DNA of 33,730 bases from Lachnospiraceae bacterium (GTDB taxonomy: Bacteria; Bacillota; Clostridia; Lachnospirales; Lachnospiraceae). The position numbers and the translations under genes were made by a program. Below the pieces are notes generated by a model that saw nothing but the letters and a program-made list of their open reading frames with translations, was not told the origin of the DNA and did no database searches. Location: positions 1-33,730 of the forward strand of contig JAFTVH010000147.1 of assembly GCA_017465845.1 (NCBI GenBank). The letters are read 5' to 3'. Of the stretch, positions 1 through 8,780 are shown piece after piece (position 1 is the stretch's first letter; each line of letters opens with the position of its first letter).

Positions 1-1
1 T

Positions 2-679
2 GAATCTGAGAGTGAGTCCGAAAGTGAATCAGAGTCTGAGAGTGAGTCAGAATCTGAGAGTGAGTCAGAATCTGAAAGTGAGTCAGAATCTGAAAGTGAG
101 TCCGAATCCGAAAGCGAGTCAGAATCAGAGAGTGAATCAGAATCTGAGAGTGAATCAGAGTCTGAAAGCGAGTCTGAGTCAGAATCCGAAAGTGAGTCAG
201 AGTCAGAGAGCGAATCAGAGTCAGAGAGCGAGTCAGAGTCCGAAAGCGAATCAGAGTCTGAAAGTGAGTCAGAGTCCGAAAGCGAGTCAGAGTCCGAGAG
301 TGAGTCAGAATCTGAGAGTGAATCAGAGTCCGAAAGCGAATCAGAGTCTGAAAGTGAATCAGAGTCTGAGAGTGAGTCAGAATCTGAAAGCGAATCAGAG
401 TCCGAAAGCGAAAGCGAGTCAGAATCTGAGAGTGAGTCAGAGTCTGAAAGTGAATCAGAATCTGAAAGCGAGTCAGAATCAGAAAGCGAATCAGAATCTG
501 AGAGTGAGTCAGAAAGCGAGTCAGAATCTGAAAGTGAATCAGAGTCTGAAAGCGAGTCAGAATCTGAAAGCGAGTCAGAATCTGAAAGCGAATCAGAATC
601 TGAGAGTGAGTCAGAAAGCGAAAGCGAGTCAGAGTCTGAAAGCGAGTCAGAATCTGAAAGTGAATCAGAGTCTGAGAGT
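2..679 (+). repeat. Ser-Glu dipeptide-coding 6-bp repeat tract
   Basis: About 113 tandem units of a 6-bp GAR-TCN or GAR-AGY pattern encode (Glu-Ser)n. Serine codons are mixed (TCA, TCT, TCC, AGT, AGC) and Glu alternates GAA/GAG, so the tract is conserved as protein more than as DNA. Such tracts are the O-glycosylation region of serine-rich-repeat adhesins. Copy number is likely to vary between strains and can be misassembled. Confidence 0.9.
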
Positions 680-1621
680 GGAAGCACCTCAACAAGTGAA
701 TCCGAGAGTGAAAGCACCTCAACCAGCGAGTCCGAGAGTGAAAGCACCTCAACCAGTGAATCTGAGAGTGAAAGCGCCTCAACCAGCGAGTCCGAGAGTG
801 AAAGCACCTCAGCAAGCGAATCCGAGAGTGCAAGTACTTCAACCAGCGAGTCAGAGAGTGGAAGTACCTCAACCAGCGAATCCGACAGTGCAAGCACTTC
901 AACGAGTGAGTCAGAGAGTGGAAGTACCTCAACCAGCGAATCCGAGAGTGCAAGTACTTCAACCAGCGAGTCAGAGAGTGGAAGTACCTCAACCAGCGAA
1001 TCCGACAGTGCAAGCACTTCAACGAGTGAGTCAGAGAGTACCTCAACCAGCGAGTCAGAGAGTGGAAGTACCTCAACCAGTGAGTCAGCAAGTACCGCAG
1101 CAAGTGAAAGTGCAAATGCAGGTGCGGGAACCGGTACCGGAGCGGGAACCAGCGCAAGCGAGTCTGATACAGCGGCAGATACGACAACCGGCGCAGGTGA
1201 GAATGCGGAAGCAGATGCAAATGTTACAGAAAATGTAACTGTGGGCGAACTAACCGTGGAAGATGCACAAGAAGTGGTAGCTGAGGGTGCAGAGGATGTA
1301 CCTGTTGAACCGGTAGCAGAGGCTGTAGTTGAAGACACTGATGCAGGAAATGCACAAGCACCAGTTGTTGAAATTGAAGACGAGGATGTTCCACTGAGCG
1401 TATTGGAGGACGAAGAAGATACCAGTCTTGTAGAGATTGAAGATGAGGAAACTCCTTTAGCTGCAACTGCAGAAACCGGTAAGAGCCGTCGTGTATGGTG
1501 GTGGTGGATTTTAGTTATTATTTCAGCAATCACCGGCAAGAAGCTCTATGACAAGAACATGGAGAAACGTCAGGCTGCAAAAGCAAATGCTGACGAGGCA
1601 GAGGATACTGATCAGCAGTAG
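2..1621 (+). CDS. Serine-rich repeat glycoprotein adhesin, C-terminal part (5' end outside window)
   Basis: This is the predicted substrate of the accessory Sec system encoded just downstream: a cell-surface adhesin glycosylated on serine in the cytoplasm and then exported. The open frame enters at base 2 and gives 539 residues. Residues 1-226 are almost purely alternating Ser-Glu. Residues 227 to about 362 are degenerate 10-residue Ser/Thr/Glu repeats. An Ala/Gly/Thr linker follows, then an acidic segment with two copies of an IEDEE/D-x-PL motif. The C-terminus has a TAETG sequence (489-493), basic residues, a Trp-rich membrane segment (about 498-515) and a charged tail. A classical LPxTG is absent; TAETG sits where it would be. 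The N-terminal signal and binding regions are not in the window, so the ligand is unknown. The frame is sure: it ends with a stop and leads into secY2. Confidence 0.93.
   Translation, partial: ESESESESESESESESESESESESESESESESESESESESESESESESESESESESESESESESESESESESESESESESESESESESESESESESESESESESESESESESESESESESESESESESESESESESESESESESESESESESESESESESESESESESESESESESESESESESESESESESESESESESESESESESESESESESESESESESESGSTSTSESESESTSTSESESESTSTSESESESASTSESESESTSASESESASTSTSESESGSTSTSESDSASTSTSESESGSTSTSESESASTSTSESESGSTSTSESDSASTSTSESESTSTSESESGSTSTSESASTAASESANAGAGTGTGAGTSASESDTAADTTTGAGENAEADANVTENVTVGELTVEDAQEVVAEGAEDVPVEPVAEAVVEDTDAGNAQAPVVEIEDEDVPLSVLEDEEDTSLVEIEDEETPLAATAETGKSRRVWWWWILVIISAITGKKLYDKNMEKRQAAKANADEAEDTDQQ
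680..1087 (+). repeat. Degenerate 30-bp (10-residue) Ser/Thr-rich repeats of the adhesin
   Basis: The Ser-Glu tract gives way to units of about 30 bp coding for STSTSESES plus Gly, Ala or Glu. About 13 units can be followed, some nearly identical over 60 bp (for example near 900-960 and 1020-1080), with one shortened unit near 1035. This looks like tandem duplication within the glycosylated stalk. Confidence 0.8.
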
Positions 1622-1661
1622 AAATCAGTAGACGAAAAGTACTAATAATGTTAAACTAGTG

Positions 1662-1696
1662 TTAGTGACCACTTTGTCAAAGGTGGTCACTAATTT
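1662..1696 (+). terminator. Hairpin between adhesin gene and secY2 (partial terminator or processing site)
   Basis: An 11-bp perfect stem (TTAGTGACCAC at 1662-1672 with its complement at 1683-1693) extends inward by a G-U and two A-U pairs to a 4-base loop. The following tract is only TTTCTATTT. A weak terminator would allow high adhesin mRNA and lower read-through into the export genes; this role is inferred. Confidence 0.6.
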
Positions 1697-1709
1697 CTAT
1701 TTAGATTAG

Positions 1710-2906
1710 GTGAGGTTGGGAATTAGTTTGTTAAAAGATAAGCTTTTATATACAGTGTTAATTATTCTGGTGTATCTGTTGGGGAAGGGCATACCCTTGT
1801 ATATGGTTGATTTTTCAACATACATGAATATGCAAGTGGATGCAGAAAGCCTGTTATTACAGACAATCAGCGGAGACGTTTATCAATGCTCCCTGTTTGC
1901 ATTAGGTATATCGCCGTATATGATTTCATCCATTATTGTGCAGGTGATATCGTCCTTTCGGAATGCAGAATCAAGAAAGAAGAGTTCGCCTACCGGAATG
2001 AATAGATTTACACTGGCACTCACATTACTTCTGGCAGTATTGTTGGCAGTCGTGCAGGCTCAGGAGCTGCAATTTAGAGTGGAAGGCGAGGCACTGATGC
2101 TGGCGAAGGTGATTGCAGTAGTGGAGATGGTTGCCGGAGCCATGATGATATTGTATTTGTCATCAAGGAATAAAAAATATGGTATTGGTGGGCAGTCTGC
2201 GCTGATATTTGTAAATGTCATAGATGGTATCAATGTCATGTTACAGGGATATGATATTCAGCAATTAGCAGTACCTCTAATCATTTCATTTGTTGTGATT
2301 GTTATTATGGTTGTGATGGAGAATGCGGAGAAGAGGATACCTGTTCAGCGTATTTCCATTCATAATATTTATGCAGATAAGAACTATCTTGCTATTAAAT
2401 TAAATCCAATCGGCGTTATGCCGGCTATGTTTTCTATGGCATTTTTCATGCTGGCACAGCTTCTTGTTTCTGTGATTTGCTGGTTTATGCCGGAAAACGG
2501 TTATGTTTCATGGTGGCAGGATAATATGGAATTATCCGAGCCGCTTGGTATTGCGGTTTACATTCTGATTTTGTATTGCCTGACCATTGGATTTTCCAGA
2601 GTGTTTGTTAATCCGGGAGAGATTACAGAGCAGTTTTTAAAAAGTGGTGACAGTCTGCAGGATTTACATGCGGGAAAGGATACGAAAAAGTATCTTTCAC
2701 AGTCAATTACAAAAATCAGTCTGCTCAGTGCCATGGTAATGAGTATTTGTTTGGGCGTTCCCATGATTTTACAACTGACGGGTGGTTTTGAAAGTTCCTT
2801 AGTGAGCCTTCCGTCTTCCATAATGATGTTGACAGGTCTGTGGTGTAACCTGTACAGAGAAGTTATGGCGATAAGAGATTTAGAGGCTTACAAGCCGTTT
2901 ATTTAG
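1710..2906 (+). CDS. secY2: Accessory Sec system translocon channel SecY2
   Basis: SecY2 forms the membrane channel dedicated to exporting the glycosylated adhesin, working with SecA2. The protein is up to 398 residues, shorter than housekeeping SecY, with about ten hydrophobic segments. It has the SecY-like start (LLYTVLIILVYLLGKGIPL), the plug/TM2 region with SPYMISSIIVQ, and a C-terminal part with NPGEITEQFLKSGDS resembling the 'ADNLKKSGGFIPGIRPG' region of SecY. The GTG at 1710 has little ribosome binding site. The TTG at 1728 sits 12 bases behind AGGTGAGG and is an equally likely start, giving 392 residues. It lies first in the secY2-asp-secA2-gtf series, 8 bases before asp1, which fits the family gene order. 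Confidence 0.92.
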   Translation: MRLGISLLKDKLLYTVLIILVYLLGKGIPLYMVDFSTYMNMQVDAESLLLQTISGDVYQCSLFALGISPYMISSIIVQVISSFRNAESRKKSSPTGMNRFTLALTLLLAVLLAVVQAQELQFRVEGEALMLAKVIAVVEMVAGAMMILYLSSRNKKYGIGGQSALIFVNVIDGINVMLQGYDIQQLAVPLIISFVVIVIMVVMENAEKRIPVQRISIHNIYADKNYLAIKLNPIGVMPAMFSMAFFMLAQLLVSVICWFMPENGYVSWWQDNMELSEPLGIAVYILILYCLTIGFSRVFVNPGEITEQFLKSGDSLQDLHAGKDTKKYLSQSITKISLLSAMVMSICLGVPMILQLTGGFESSLVSLPSSIMMLTGLWCNLYREVMAIRDLEAYKPFI

Positions 2907-2914
2907 GAGGAAAA

Positions 2915-4534
2915 ATGCTGCATTTTATTCCAGCCTGGTATCAACAGAATAATTGGTGTGAGAATGAGCAGTACTGGTATGCAAGACGAATGCGCACAGA
3001 GTTCGATGACACGGTGAAGCATATTCAGCTTTTTCATCGTAGCAAGGCATATGAGTTTCAGATTATGCTTCTGAGCTTTGCACCGAACTTCCGGCACTTT
3101 CTTCATAGGCAGAGTGTGTTTCATGCACCCTACTGGTCTTGTTTCGATGCGATTCAGGAGGTGAGAAGGAAAAAGGTTATGATGCTTTCTTTTCATAATC
3201 TGAACTGGCCGGAGCATATCGAATTTGTTTATTCGCCCTTTGCCCTGATTGCACTACTTCATGGAGAAAAGTATGCTCAGGTAGAGTTTGGTGAGGACGG
3301 TAATCCTATTCAGGTTGATATATACCAGCATGAAAAGTTACAGCGTAGAAATATTTATGATGACAGGGGCTTTGTTTCCAGTACTATTGTGTACGAGGAT
3401 GAAAAGCCGGTGTATCAGGACTATTTGACTGATAAAGGTGTGTGGAAGATTAGAGTGTTCTTATCTGATGGTCATGTAGAAGTGAATCCTAAGTGCCCTA
3501 CATATCTGCTGGAGCATGCAGGAGTAGAGCGTATCAATAACTTTACACAGAGTTCCTATCAGTGTCTGGAGCAGCTGATTTATGAAGTGCTGGCGGCGTA
3601 TCTGGAACTCACCGACAAGAACGATATGTTCTGTATAGCCATGCATGAGCTTCATACGGAAGTCTTAAAGCAGGCCTTGAAGGATAAGAAGAAAATACTC
3701 TCCTTTTTTGAATGCAGATATGATTTGGAGATGCATCCGGAAGACATGGGGCTACTTAAGGCAGCGGATTTCATCATTACCGATTTTCGAGATAATCTGA
3801 AAAAGGTGCAGGGGAAGCTGGGAGATGGTACTGTGAATATTACAGATATTACGCCCTTTGACTCCCGTGTGGATTTCGGTATCAGCCAGCAGCTGAATGT
3901 GCAGAAGATTATGGTTCCGGTGGATGGAATGGAGGAGGCGCGCTTTGGTGAGCTTATTCGCCATTTAGGAGAGTATCTTCTGACAAATGATAATGCGCGA
4001 ATCCATCTGTTCACCAGAGTAGCGGACGTGGATAGAAAGAGGGTTCTTTTAGAACGTACCCGGATGTATTTAAAGGCAGCAGGTCTTGAGCCCGGTTGGG
4101 CAGAGGAAGAGAAGAAAAGCTTTGCGGAGAATCTTTTGGATGGCGATGATGCAGTGCCGGTTAAGTTTTATGTGGAGCAGTGTGTGGATGAATTGTCTGT
4201 GAGCAAATGTATCCGTGAGCAGAGACTTATGGTGGACATGAGAAAGAATACGGAATTGTATCTGCGAATTACGGGAATCAGTGTAGGTATTCCGCAGATT
4301 GTATATAGAACCACGGAATTTGTGGAAGATGGTAAAAACGGGCTCATTCTGAAGGAGATGGATAAGGTATCCGGGGCAATTGCGTATTACCTTGACAGTC
4401 TTACCAATTGGAATGAAGCCATGGTGTATTCTTACGAGCTTGGTAAAAAATATACCACCGGAGTTTTGAAAGATAAATGGAAAGAGGTTATCGATTTTGT
4501 CGGATGTGATTCAGGTTCTACAGCTGGGAAGTAA
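2915..4534 (+). CDS. asp1: Accessory Sec system protein Asp1
   Basis: Asp1 is a component of the Asp1-2-3 complex, which binds the serine-rich adhesin and is needed for its export and modification; known structures show a glycosyltransferase-like fold without activity. Recognition rests on the N-terminal signature: FIPAWY, EFDDTVKHIQLFHR, FAPNFRHFLHRQ, PYWSCFDAIQ and WPEHIEFVYSPF, all typical of Asp1. Residues about 120-190 form a repeated 'YDDRGFV-x-DYLTDKGVWKIR' beta-meander like that in GtfA and GtfB. Length (539) is normal. The ribosome binding site AGGAGG lies just before the ATG. The 3' end overlaps asp2 by 38 bases, suggesting translational coupling. Confidence 0.93.
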   Translation: MLHFIPAWYQQNNWCENEQYWYARRMRTEFDDTVKHIQLFHRSKAYEFQIMLLSFAPNFRHFLHRQSVFHAPYWSCFDAIQEVRRKKVMMLSFHNLNWPEHIEFVYSPFALIALLHGEKYAQVEFGEDGNPIQVDIYQHEKLQRRNIYDDRGFVSSTIVYEDEKPVYQDYLTDKGVWKIRVFLSDGHVEVNPKCPTYLLEHAGVERINNFTQSSYQCLEQLIYEVLAAYLELTDKNDMFCIAMHELHTEVLKQALKDKKKILSFFECRYDLEMHPEDMGLLKAADFIITDFRDNLKKVQGKLGDGTVNITDITPFDSRVDFGISQQLNVQKIMVPVDGMEEARFGELIRHLGEYLLTNDNARIHLFTRVADVDRKRVLLERTRMYLKAAGLEPGWAEEEKKSFAENLLDGDDAVPVKFYVEQCVDELSVSKCIREQRLMVDMRKNTELYLRITGISVGIPQIVYRTTEFVEDGKNGLILKEMDKVSGAIAYYLDSLTNWNEAMVYSYELGKKYTTGVLKDKWKEVIDFVGCDSGSTAGK

Positions 4535-6002
4535 AGATTGGAGTAAGCACTATGATTTGCCCGTGGGTATAGACTGGCAATATGCGGAGGAATTTAAGGC
4601 TGCGCCAAAGATGCCCTACGATATTGTATTTATTGACAGGGCACTTTCGGAGGATGAGATTGCACCACTGATGAAGGCCACCAAGGCCTATACCCTGTTT
4701 GTTACAGAGGGTATTGCGCTAAATGAAGAAATGAGCAGGTTCTATGCCTGCAAAAAGGGTAAGCGCATTGCAGAAGGGGATATTCAGAGTTTTTTGCAAG
4801 TAGAGGCCAGGAACTATTTTTCCAAGCCCTATGGGGAGAAGTTTCGATTTATTAACTTATCCGTAGCACAGGGATTTACCGGAGGTGTAATCTGGAACGG
4901 TAACTATAGTGTGGATTTACAGGGGGAATTTGGAGAGGATTTTTCCCAGATTTTGTTCTGGAGAAATAACATTCCTGTATTTCAGGGACAGGCTTTGGAG
5001 CTGTGGCTGGAGTATGAGAAGGATTCCGATGTGGAGATTGCTCTTTCTGTAACGCAATTTAGAAGCGGAACTATTTCAGGGGTGCAGCAGAAGTGGTATT
5101 TTACGGAGAAGGAGTTAGAGGATGTAGTGGTAGTTGATAATCAAATGGCTACCGGTCCGGTATATGTCTCTCTTTTGGCAAAGGGGAGCGGAAATTTAAA
5201 GCTGGTGGCTTTGCACGATCGCTACTCAAGGCGTGGACATGGAACCTTCCTTCCCGGAGGAGAGCGTTATGTGACCACTAATAGGGAGGAAATCTTTTAT
5301 TATTTTGACCCGGGTGATATGAAGCCACCGTTAAATGTGTATTTCTCCGGATATAAGACGCAGCAAGGCTTTGAAGGATATTATATGATGCGGAATATGG
5401 GCTGTCCGTTTTTATTAATCGCAGAGCCCAGATTGAGTGGCGGTTGCTTTTATATGGGGAAGGAAGAGTATGAGCAGGGATTTGTGAATATTATCCGGAA
5501 TCATATGGAAGAGCTGGGCTTTTCGGGAGAACAGGTGATTCTTTCCGGACTTTCCATGGGAAGCTTCGGTGCACTGTATTACGGATGTGATATCAGACCT
5601 CATGCTATGATTGTAGGAAAGCCCCTGACAAGCATCGGAGATGTGGCAGAGAACGAGAGGCTGCACAGACCGGGCGGATTTCCCACCTCTTTGGATGTGC
5701 TGGAATATTTAAGTGGTGGTATGGACAAGGAGTCTGTGAAGCAGTTAAATGACAGATTCTGGAATAAATTTGATGCAACCGATTGGGGAAAATCCAAATT
5801 TGTTGTGTCTTATATGATAGAGGATGATTACGACAGTAGATCCTATGATATGCTGATTTCCCACTTGAAGGCAGATGGAGTGCAGGTGTACGGAAAGGGC
5901 ATCCATGGCAGACACAATGATGCCACCGGTGCGATTGTGAGCTGGTTTAAGAGCCAGTACGAGAAGATTTTATACGAAGATTTTTCAAGAAGGATAAGAT
6001 AG
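4497..6002 (+). CDS. asp2: Accessory Sec system protein Asp2 (SGNH/alpha-beta hydrolase-like O-acetyltransferase)
   Basis: Asp2 partners Asp1 and Asp3; in streptococci it also O-acetylates GlcNAc on the adhesin during export. The protein is 501 residues. The catalytic nucleophile elbow is visible as GLSMG with Ser353, and a C-terminal His473 (GRHND) fits the catalytic histidine; the acidic partner is probably in the IEDDYD stretch. The upstream half is a beta-rich domain. The start chosen is TTG at 4497, nine bases after AAAGAGG; the GTG at 4506 is too far from that site. The gene begins inside asp1 and stops directly before the asp3 ATG (TAGATG). With its catalytic residues kept, acetylation of the adhesin glycan is likely. 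Confidence 0.92.
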   Translation: MSDVIQVLQLGSKDWSKHYDLPVGIDWQYAEEFKAAPKMPYDIVFIDRALSEDEIAPLMKATKAYTLFVTEGIALNEEMSRFYACKKGKRIAEGDIQSFLQVEARNYFSKPYGEKFRFINLSVAQGFTGGVIWNGNYSVDLQGEFGEDFSQILFWRNNIPVFQGQALELWLEYEKDSDVEIALSVTQFRSGTISGVQQKWYFTEKELEDVVVVDNQMATGPVYVSLLAKGSGNLKLVALHDRYSRRGHGTFLPGGERYVTTNREEIFYYFDPGDMKPPLNVYFSGYKTQQGFEGYYMMRNMGCPFLLIAEPRLSGGCFYMGKEEYEQGFVNIIRNHMEELGFSGEQVILSGLSMGSFGALYYGCDIRPHAMIVGKPLTSIGDVAENERLHRPGGFPTSLDVLEYLSGGMDKESVKQLNDRFWNKFDATDWGKSKFVVSYMIEDDYDSRSYDMLISHLKADGVQVYGKGIHGRHNDATGAIVSWFKSQYEKILYEDFSRRIR

Positions 6003-6449
6003 ATGTTAGGGGAAAAGTGGACAGTTTTTTGGAATGAATATTCAGCAGATACATATCTGTATGGTTCCCGGATTGTATTCCATAAGAAGGATGACGTGGA
6101 ATTTACCAATTTGCTTATGCCACCCGGAACGGTTATCAAGCAGTGGTATTCCAAGACCAATTTTCAGATGCAGAGGATAGAGCCGGCACTTCCCATCATC
6201 GATGGCGAGAGTGAATATCAGATTACCTTAAATATCGATGCGGGGGAAAATGAGAATTATCTTGTGCGTCTCGTCTTTTTTGACAGGTACGGAGTGGAAG
6301 CAGGAAACCTTACTTTAAGAGACAAGGTGACGAATTTCCGGTGTCCGTTAAAAACATACAGCTATAGACTCCAGCTGATTAACGGCGGAGTTACCAAATT
6401 AAATTTTCATTCTATTGTGATTCAGGAAGTTATCAATGAGACAACGTAA
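6003..6449 (+). CDS. asp3: Accessory Sec system protein Asp3
   Basis: Asp3 is the small beta-sandwich, carbohydrate-binding-like member of the Asp complex that helps bring the adhesin to SecA2. It is 148 residues, the usual size. Matching features are an N-terminal 'YLYGSRIVF' strand, MPPGTVIKQWYSKTNF, the 'YQITLNIDAGENENYLVRLVFFDRYG' strands and a C-terminal 'YSYRLQLINGG' strand. The ATG follows the asp2 stop without a gap, and the 3' end overlaps secA2 by 14 bases, so translation of the three genes is probably linked. Confidence 0.88.
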   Translation: MLGEKWTVFWNEYSADTYLYGSRIVFHKKDDVEFTNLLMPPGTVIKQWYSKTNFQMQRIEPALPIIDGESEYQITLNIDAGENENYLVRLVFFDRYGVEAGNLTLRDKVTNFRCPLKTYSYRLQLINGGVTKLNFHSIVIQEVINETT

Positions 6450-8772
6450 GAGTTTGAGACATCTAAATAGAATATTGCGAAAAGTGAAGCGTTATAAGGA
6501 TGTGGTGGCGGCTTTGACAGATAAGGAACTGGCCGGACTAACTGTTACCTTCAAGGAACGTCTGGAACAGGGGGCATCACTGGATGATATTCTCCCGGAA
6601 GCCTATGCAGCAGTTTGTGAGGCGGATTACCGTGTCCTTGGAAAGTATCCCTATGATTCTCAGATAAGAGGAGCCATTGCGCTACATGAAGGTAATCTGA
6701 TTGAGATGAACACCGGAGAAGGCAAAACTTTGGTTGCAACACTGCCCTTGTATCTAAATGCGCTTACCGGGAAAAGTACCATTCTTTTGACCACGAATGA
6801 GTACTTGGCACTTCGAGATGCCCAGGAGATGGGGCAGGTATATCGGTTCATGGGACTGACCGTGGCCGCCGGTGTGCATGCCAAGGCAGAGGAACGCTTT
6901 ACCAATGATGAGAAGCGGGAGATTTACGCCTCTGATATTGTATATACCACCCATGGTGTGTTTGGCTTTGATTATTTGCTGAACAATCTGGTAACCACTG
7001 CTTCCGATCGATTTATGCGGGAGCTGTATTATGTGATTATAGATGAGGCGGATTCGGTGCTTTTAGATAGTGCCCAGACACCACTTGTGATTTCCGGAGC
7101 ACCCAGGGTACAGTCCAACCTGTATGAGCTGGCGGACTTCTTTGTGACTACGCTGGTAGAGGGACGGGATTACGAGAAAGAAGATAATAAAGTATGGCTT
7201 ACAGAAGAGGGAATCGCATACACAGAGCGGTTTTTCCAGATAGATAATTTTTATGGGGAAAAGTACTTTGAGATTAACCGACATGTAACTCTGGCTCTGA
7301 GAGCACACGCCCTTTTTGAAATTGAAAAGGACTATATGCTTTCTAAGGATGGGGAGTTACAGCTTCTGGATAATGGTTCGGGACGTATGATGCCCGGCGT
7401 AAAGCTGCGTGGCGGGCAGCATCAGGCTCTGGAGGTAAAGGAGAAACTGGAAATTTCCAAGGAGAATCGTTCCGTTGCGGCCATTACTTATCAGAATCTT
7501 TTTCTGCTTTTCCCTAAGATGTCGGGAATGAGTGGAACGATTTCGGATGCGGCAGAGGAGCTTGCGGATGTATACGGTGCCAATGTTATCGTGATTCCAC
7601 CCAACTGCCCTGTGCATCGAAAGGATCTAAAGGATTATTATTTTAAAAATATTGAGAGTCAGTTTTCGGAAGCAATCGGCGCAGTAGTGGAGACTCATAA
7701 GACCGGGCAACCGGTGCTGGTCGTGGTATCCACCATTGGGGAAACGGAGCTGGTATCTAAGTTGTTGATTGAAGAGAAGATTCCCCATAATGTATTAAAT
7801 GCCAACAATGCCTTCTGGGAGGCGGATATTATTAAGGAAGCAGGACAGATGAATGCGGTAACGGTAGCTACGGCCATGGCAGGTCGTGGAACGGATATTC
7901 GTCTGGGAGAGGGCGTAAAGGAGTTGGGAGGCCTGGCTGTTATCGGTATTGGCAGAATGGCCAATATCCGGCAGGAACGTCAGGCAAGAGGCCGTGCCGG
8001 AAGACAAGGCGATCCGGGCTTTAGTCGTTTCTTTGTATCCATTCAGGATGAGGTAGTAAGGCGAAACGGCTTAATTGATTCGGAGAAGTATGCAGACGGA
8101 AAGCGATATATTAGTAGGCGCAAGCTAAAAAAGGTAATTAACACCGCCCAGAAGACGGGCGAGGAATTCGCTGTTATGTCCCGTAAGCAGGCGATGGATT
8201 ATGATCAGGTAATGCAGCGTCAGAGAAAGCTGATTTATGCCACGAGAGATCGATTACTGGATGGTGGAGCACCGGAAGAGGAGAAGATACTTACCATTGC
8301 AAGGGACAATATAGAAGAGTTTTTGAGTAGAGAGAGCAATCGGGATATGCAGTCTCTCAGCAGATACATATTAGATAATATTTCTTACCGATTGAGTGAT
8401 GGACTTGCGGAAAGCTTTTTGGCAGGAGAGCAGTCAGTGATACAGTATCTCTTACAGGTTGTAAGTGATGGACTTAAGGAGCAGGAAGAGAAGCTGGGAA
8501 GTAGGGAGCGAATGAGTAATTTTGTTCGAATTGCTACCCTACAGGCAATTGATGATGCGTGGGTGGAACAGGTAGACTATCTGCAACAGCTTCAGGCTGC
8601 AGTTGCAGGTCGTTCTGTGGCACAGCGTAAGCCGGTATATGAGTATCAGAAGGATGCGTTGGAGTCTTTTAGGAAGATGGAAAAGACCATCCTGAAGAAT
8701 GTGATAAGAAATATTTTACTGAGCAATGTGTATGTGGATGCTGAGGAAAAGCTCCATATGTTGCTTCCGTAG
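6436..8772 (+). CDS. secA2: Accessory Sec translocase ATPase SecA2
   Basis: SecA2 is the cytoplasmic motor that pushes the adhesin through SecY2. The 778-residue protein shows the SecA DEAD-helicase core: MNTGEGKT at 91-98 (Walker A), DEAD at 203-206, GRGTDIRLG from 483 and RGRAGRQGDPG from 518. It is shorter than housekeeping SecA and lacks the C-terminal Cys-rich zinc domain, as is usual for SecA2 of aSec loci. The ATG is preceded by CAGGAAG and lies within the end of asp3. It ends 8 bases before gtfA. No second secA is in the window. Confidence 0.95.
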   Translation: MRQRKSLRHLNRILRKVKRYKDVVAALTDKELAGLTVTFKERLEQGASLDDILPEAYAAVCEADYRVLGKYPYDSQIRGAIALHEGNLIEMNTGEGKTLVATLPLYLNALTGKSTILLTTNEYLALRDAQEMGQVYRFMGLTVAAGVHAKAEERFTNDEKREIYASDIVYTTHGVFGFDYLLNNLVTTASDRFMRELYYVIIDEADSVLLDSAQTPLVISGAPRVQSNLYELADFFVTTLVEGRDYEKEDNKVWLTEEGIAYTERFFQIDNFYGEKYFEINRHVTLALRAHALFEIEKDYMLSKDGELQLLDNGSGRMMPGVKLRGGQHQALEVKEKLEISKENRSVAAITYQNLFLLFPKMSGMSGTISDAAEELADVYGANVIVIPPNCPVHRKDLKDYYFKNIESQFSEAIGAVVETHKTGQPVLVVVSTIGETELVSKLLIEEKIPHNVLNANNAFWEADIIKEAGQMNAVTVATAMAGRGTDIRLGEGVKELGGLAVIGIGRMANIRQERQARGRAGRQGDPGFSRFFVSIQDEVVRRNGLIDSEKYADGKRYISRRKLKKVINTAQKTGEEFAVMSRKQAMDYDQVMQRQRKLIYATRDRLLDGGAPEEEKILTIARDNIEEFLSRESNRDMQSLSRYILDNISYRLSDGLAESFLAGEQSVIQYLLQVVSDGLKEQEEKLGSRERMSNFVRIATLQAIDDAWVEQVDYLQQLQAAVAGRSVAQRKPVYEYQKDALESFRKMEKTILKNVIRNILLSNVYVDAEEKLHMLLP

Positions 8773-8780
8773 GAGGAAAT

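Noticed and set aside
12-1238. A 408-residue frame rich in Gln, Ser, Lys and Val in the repeat region
   Set aside because: It is a shadow of the Ser-Glu repeats read one base off. The real frame (2 mod 3) continues through the acidic and membrane segments to a stop at 1621.
2558-2821. Minus-strand frames within the aSec genes (for example inside secY2, asp1 and secA2)
   Set aside because: They overlap conserved coding sequence completely and have no ribosome binding sites or domains.
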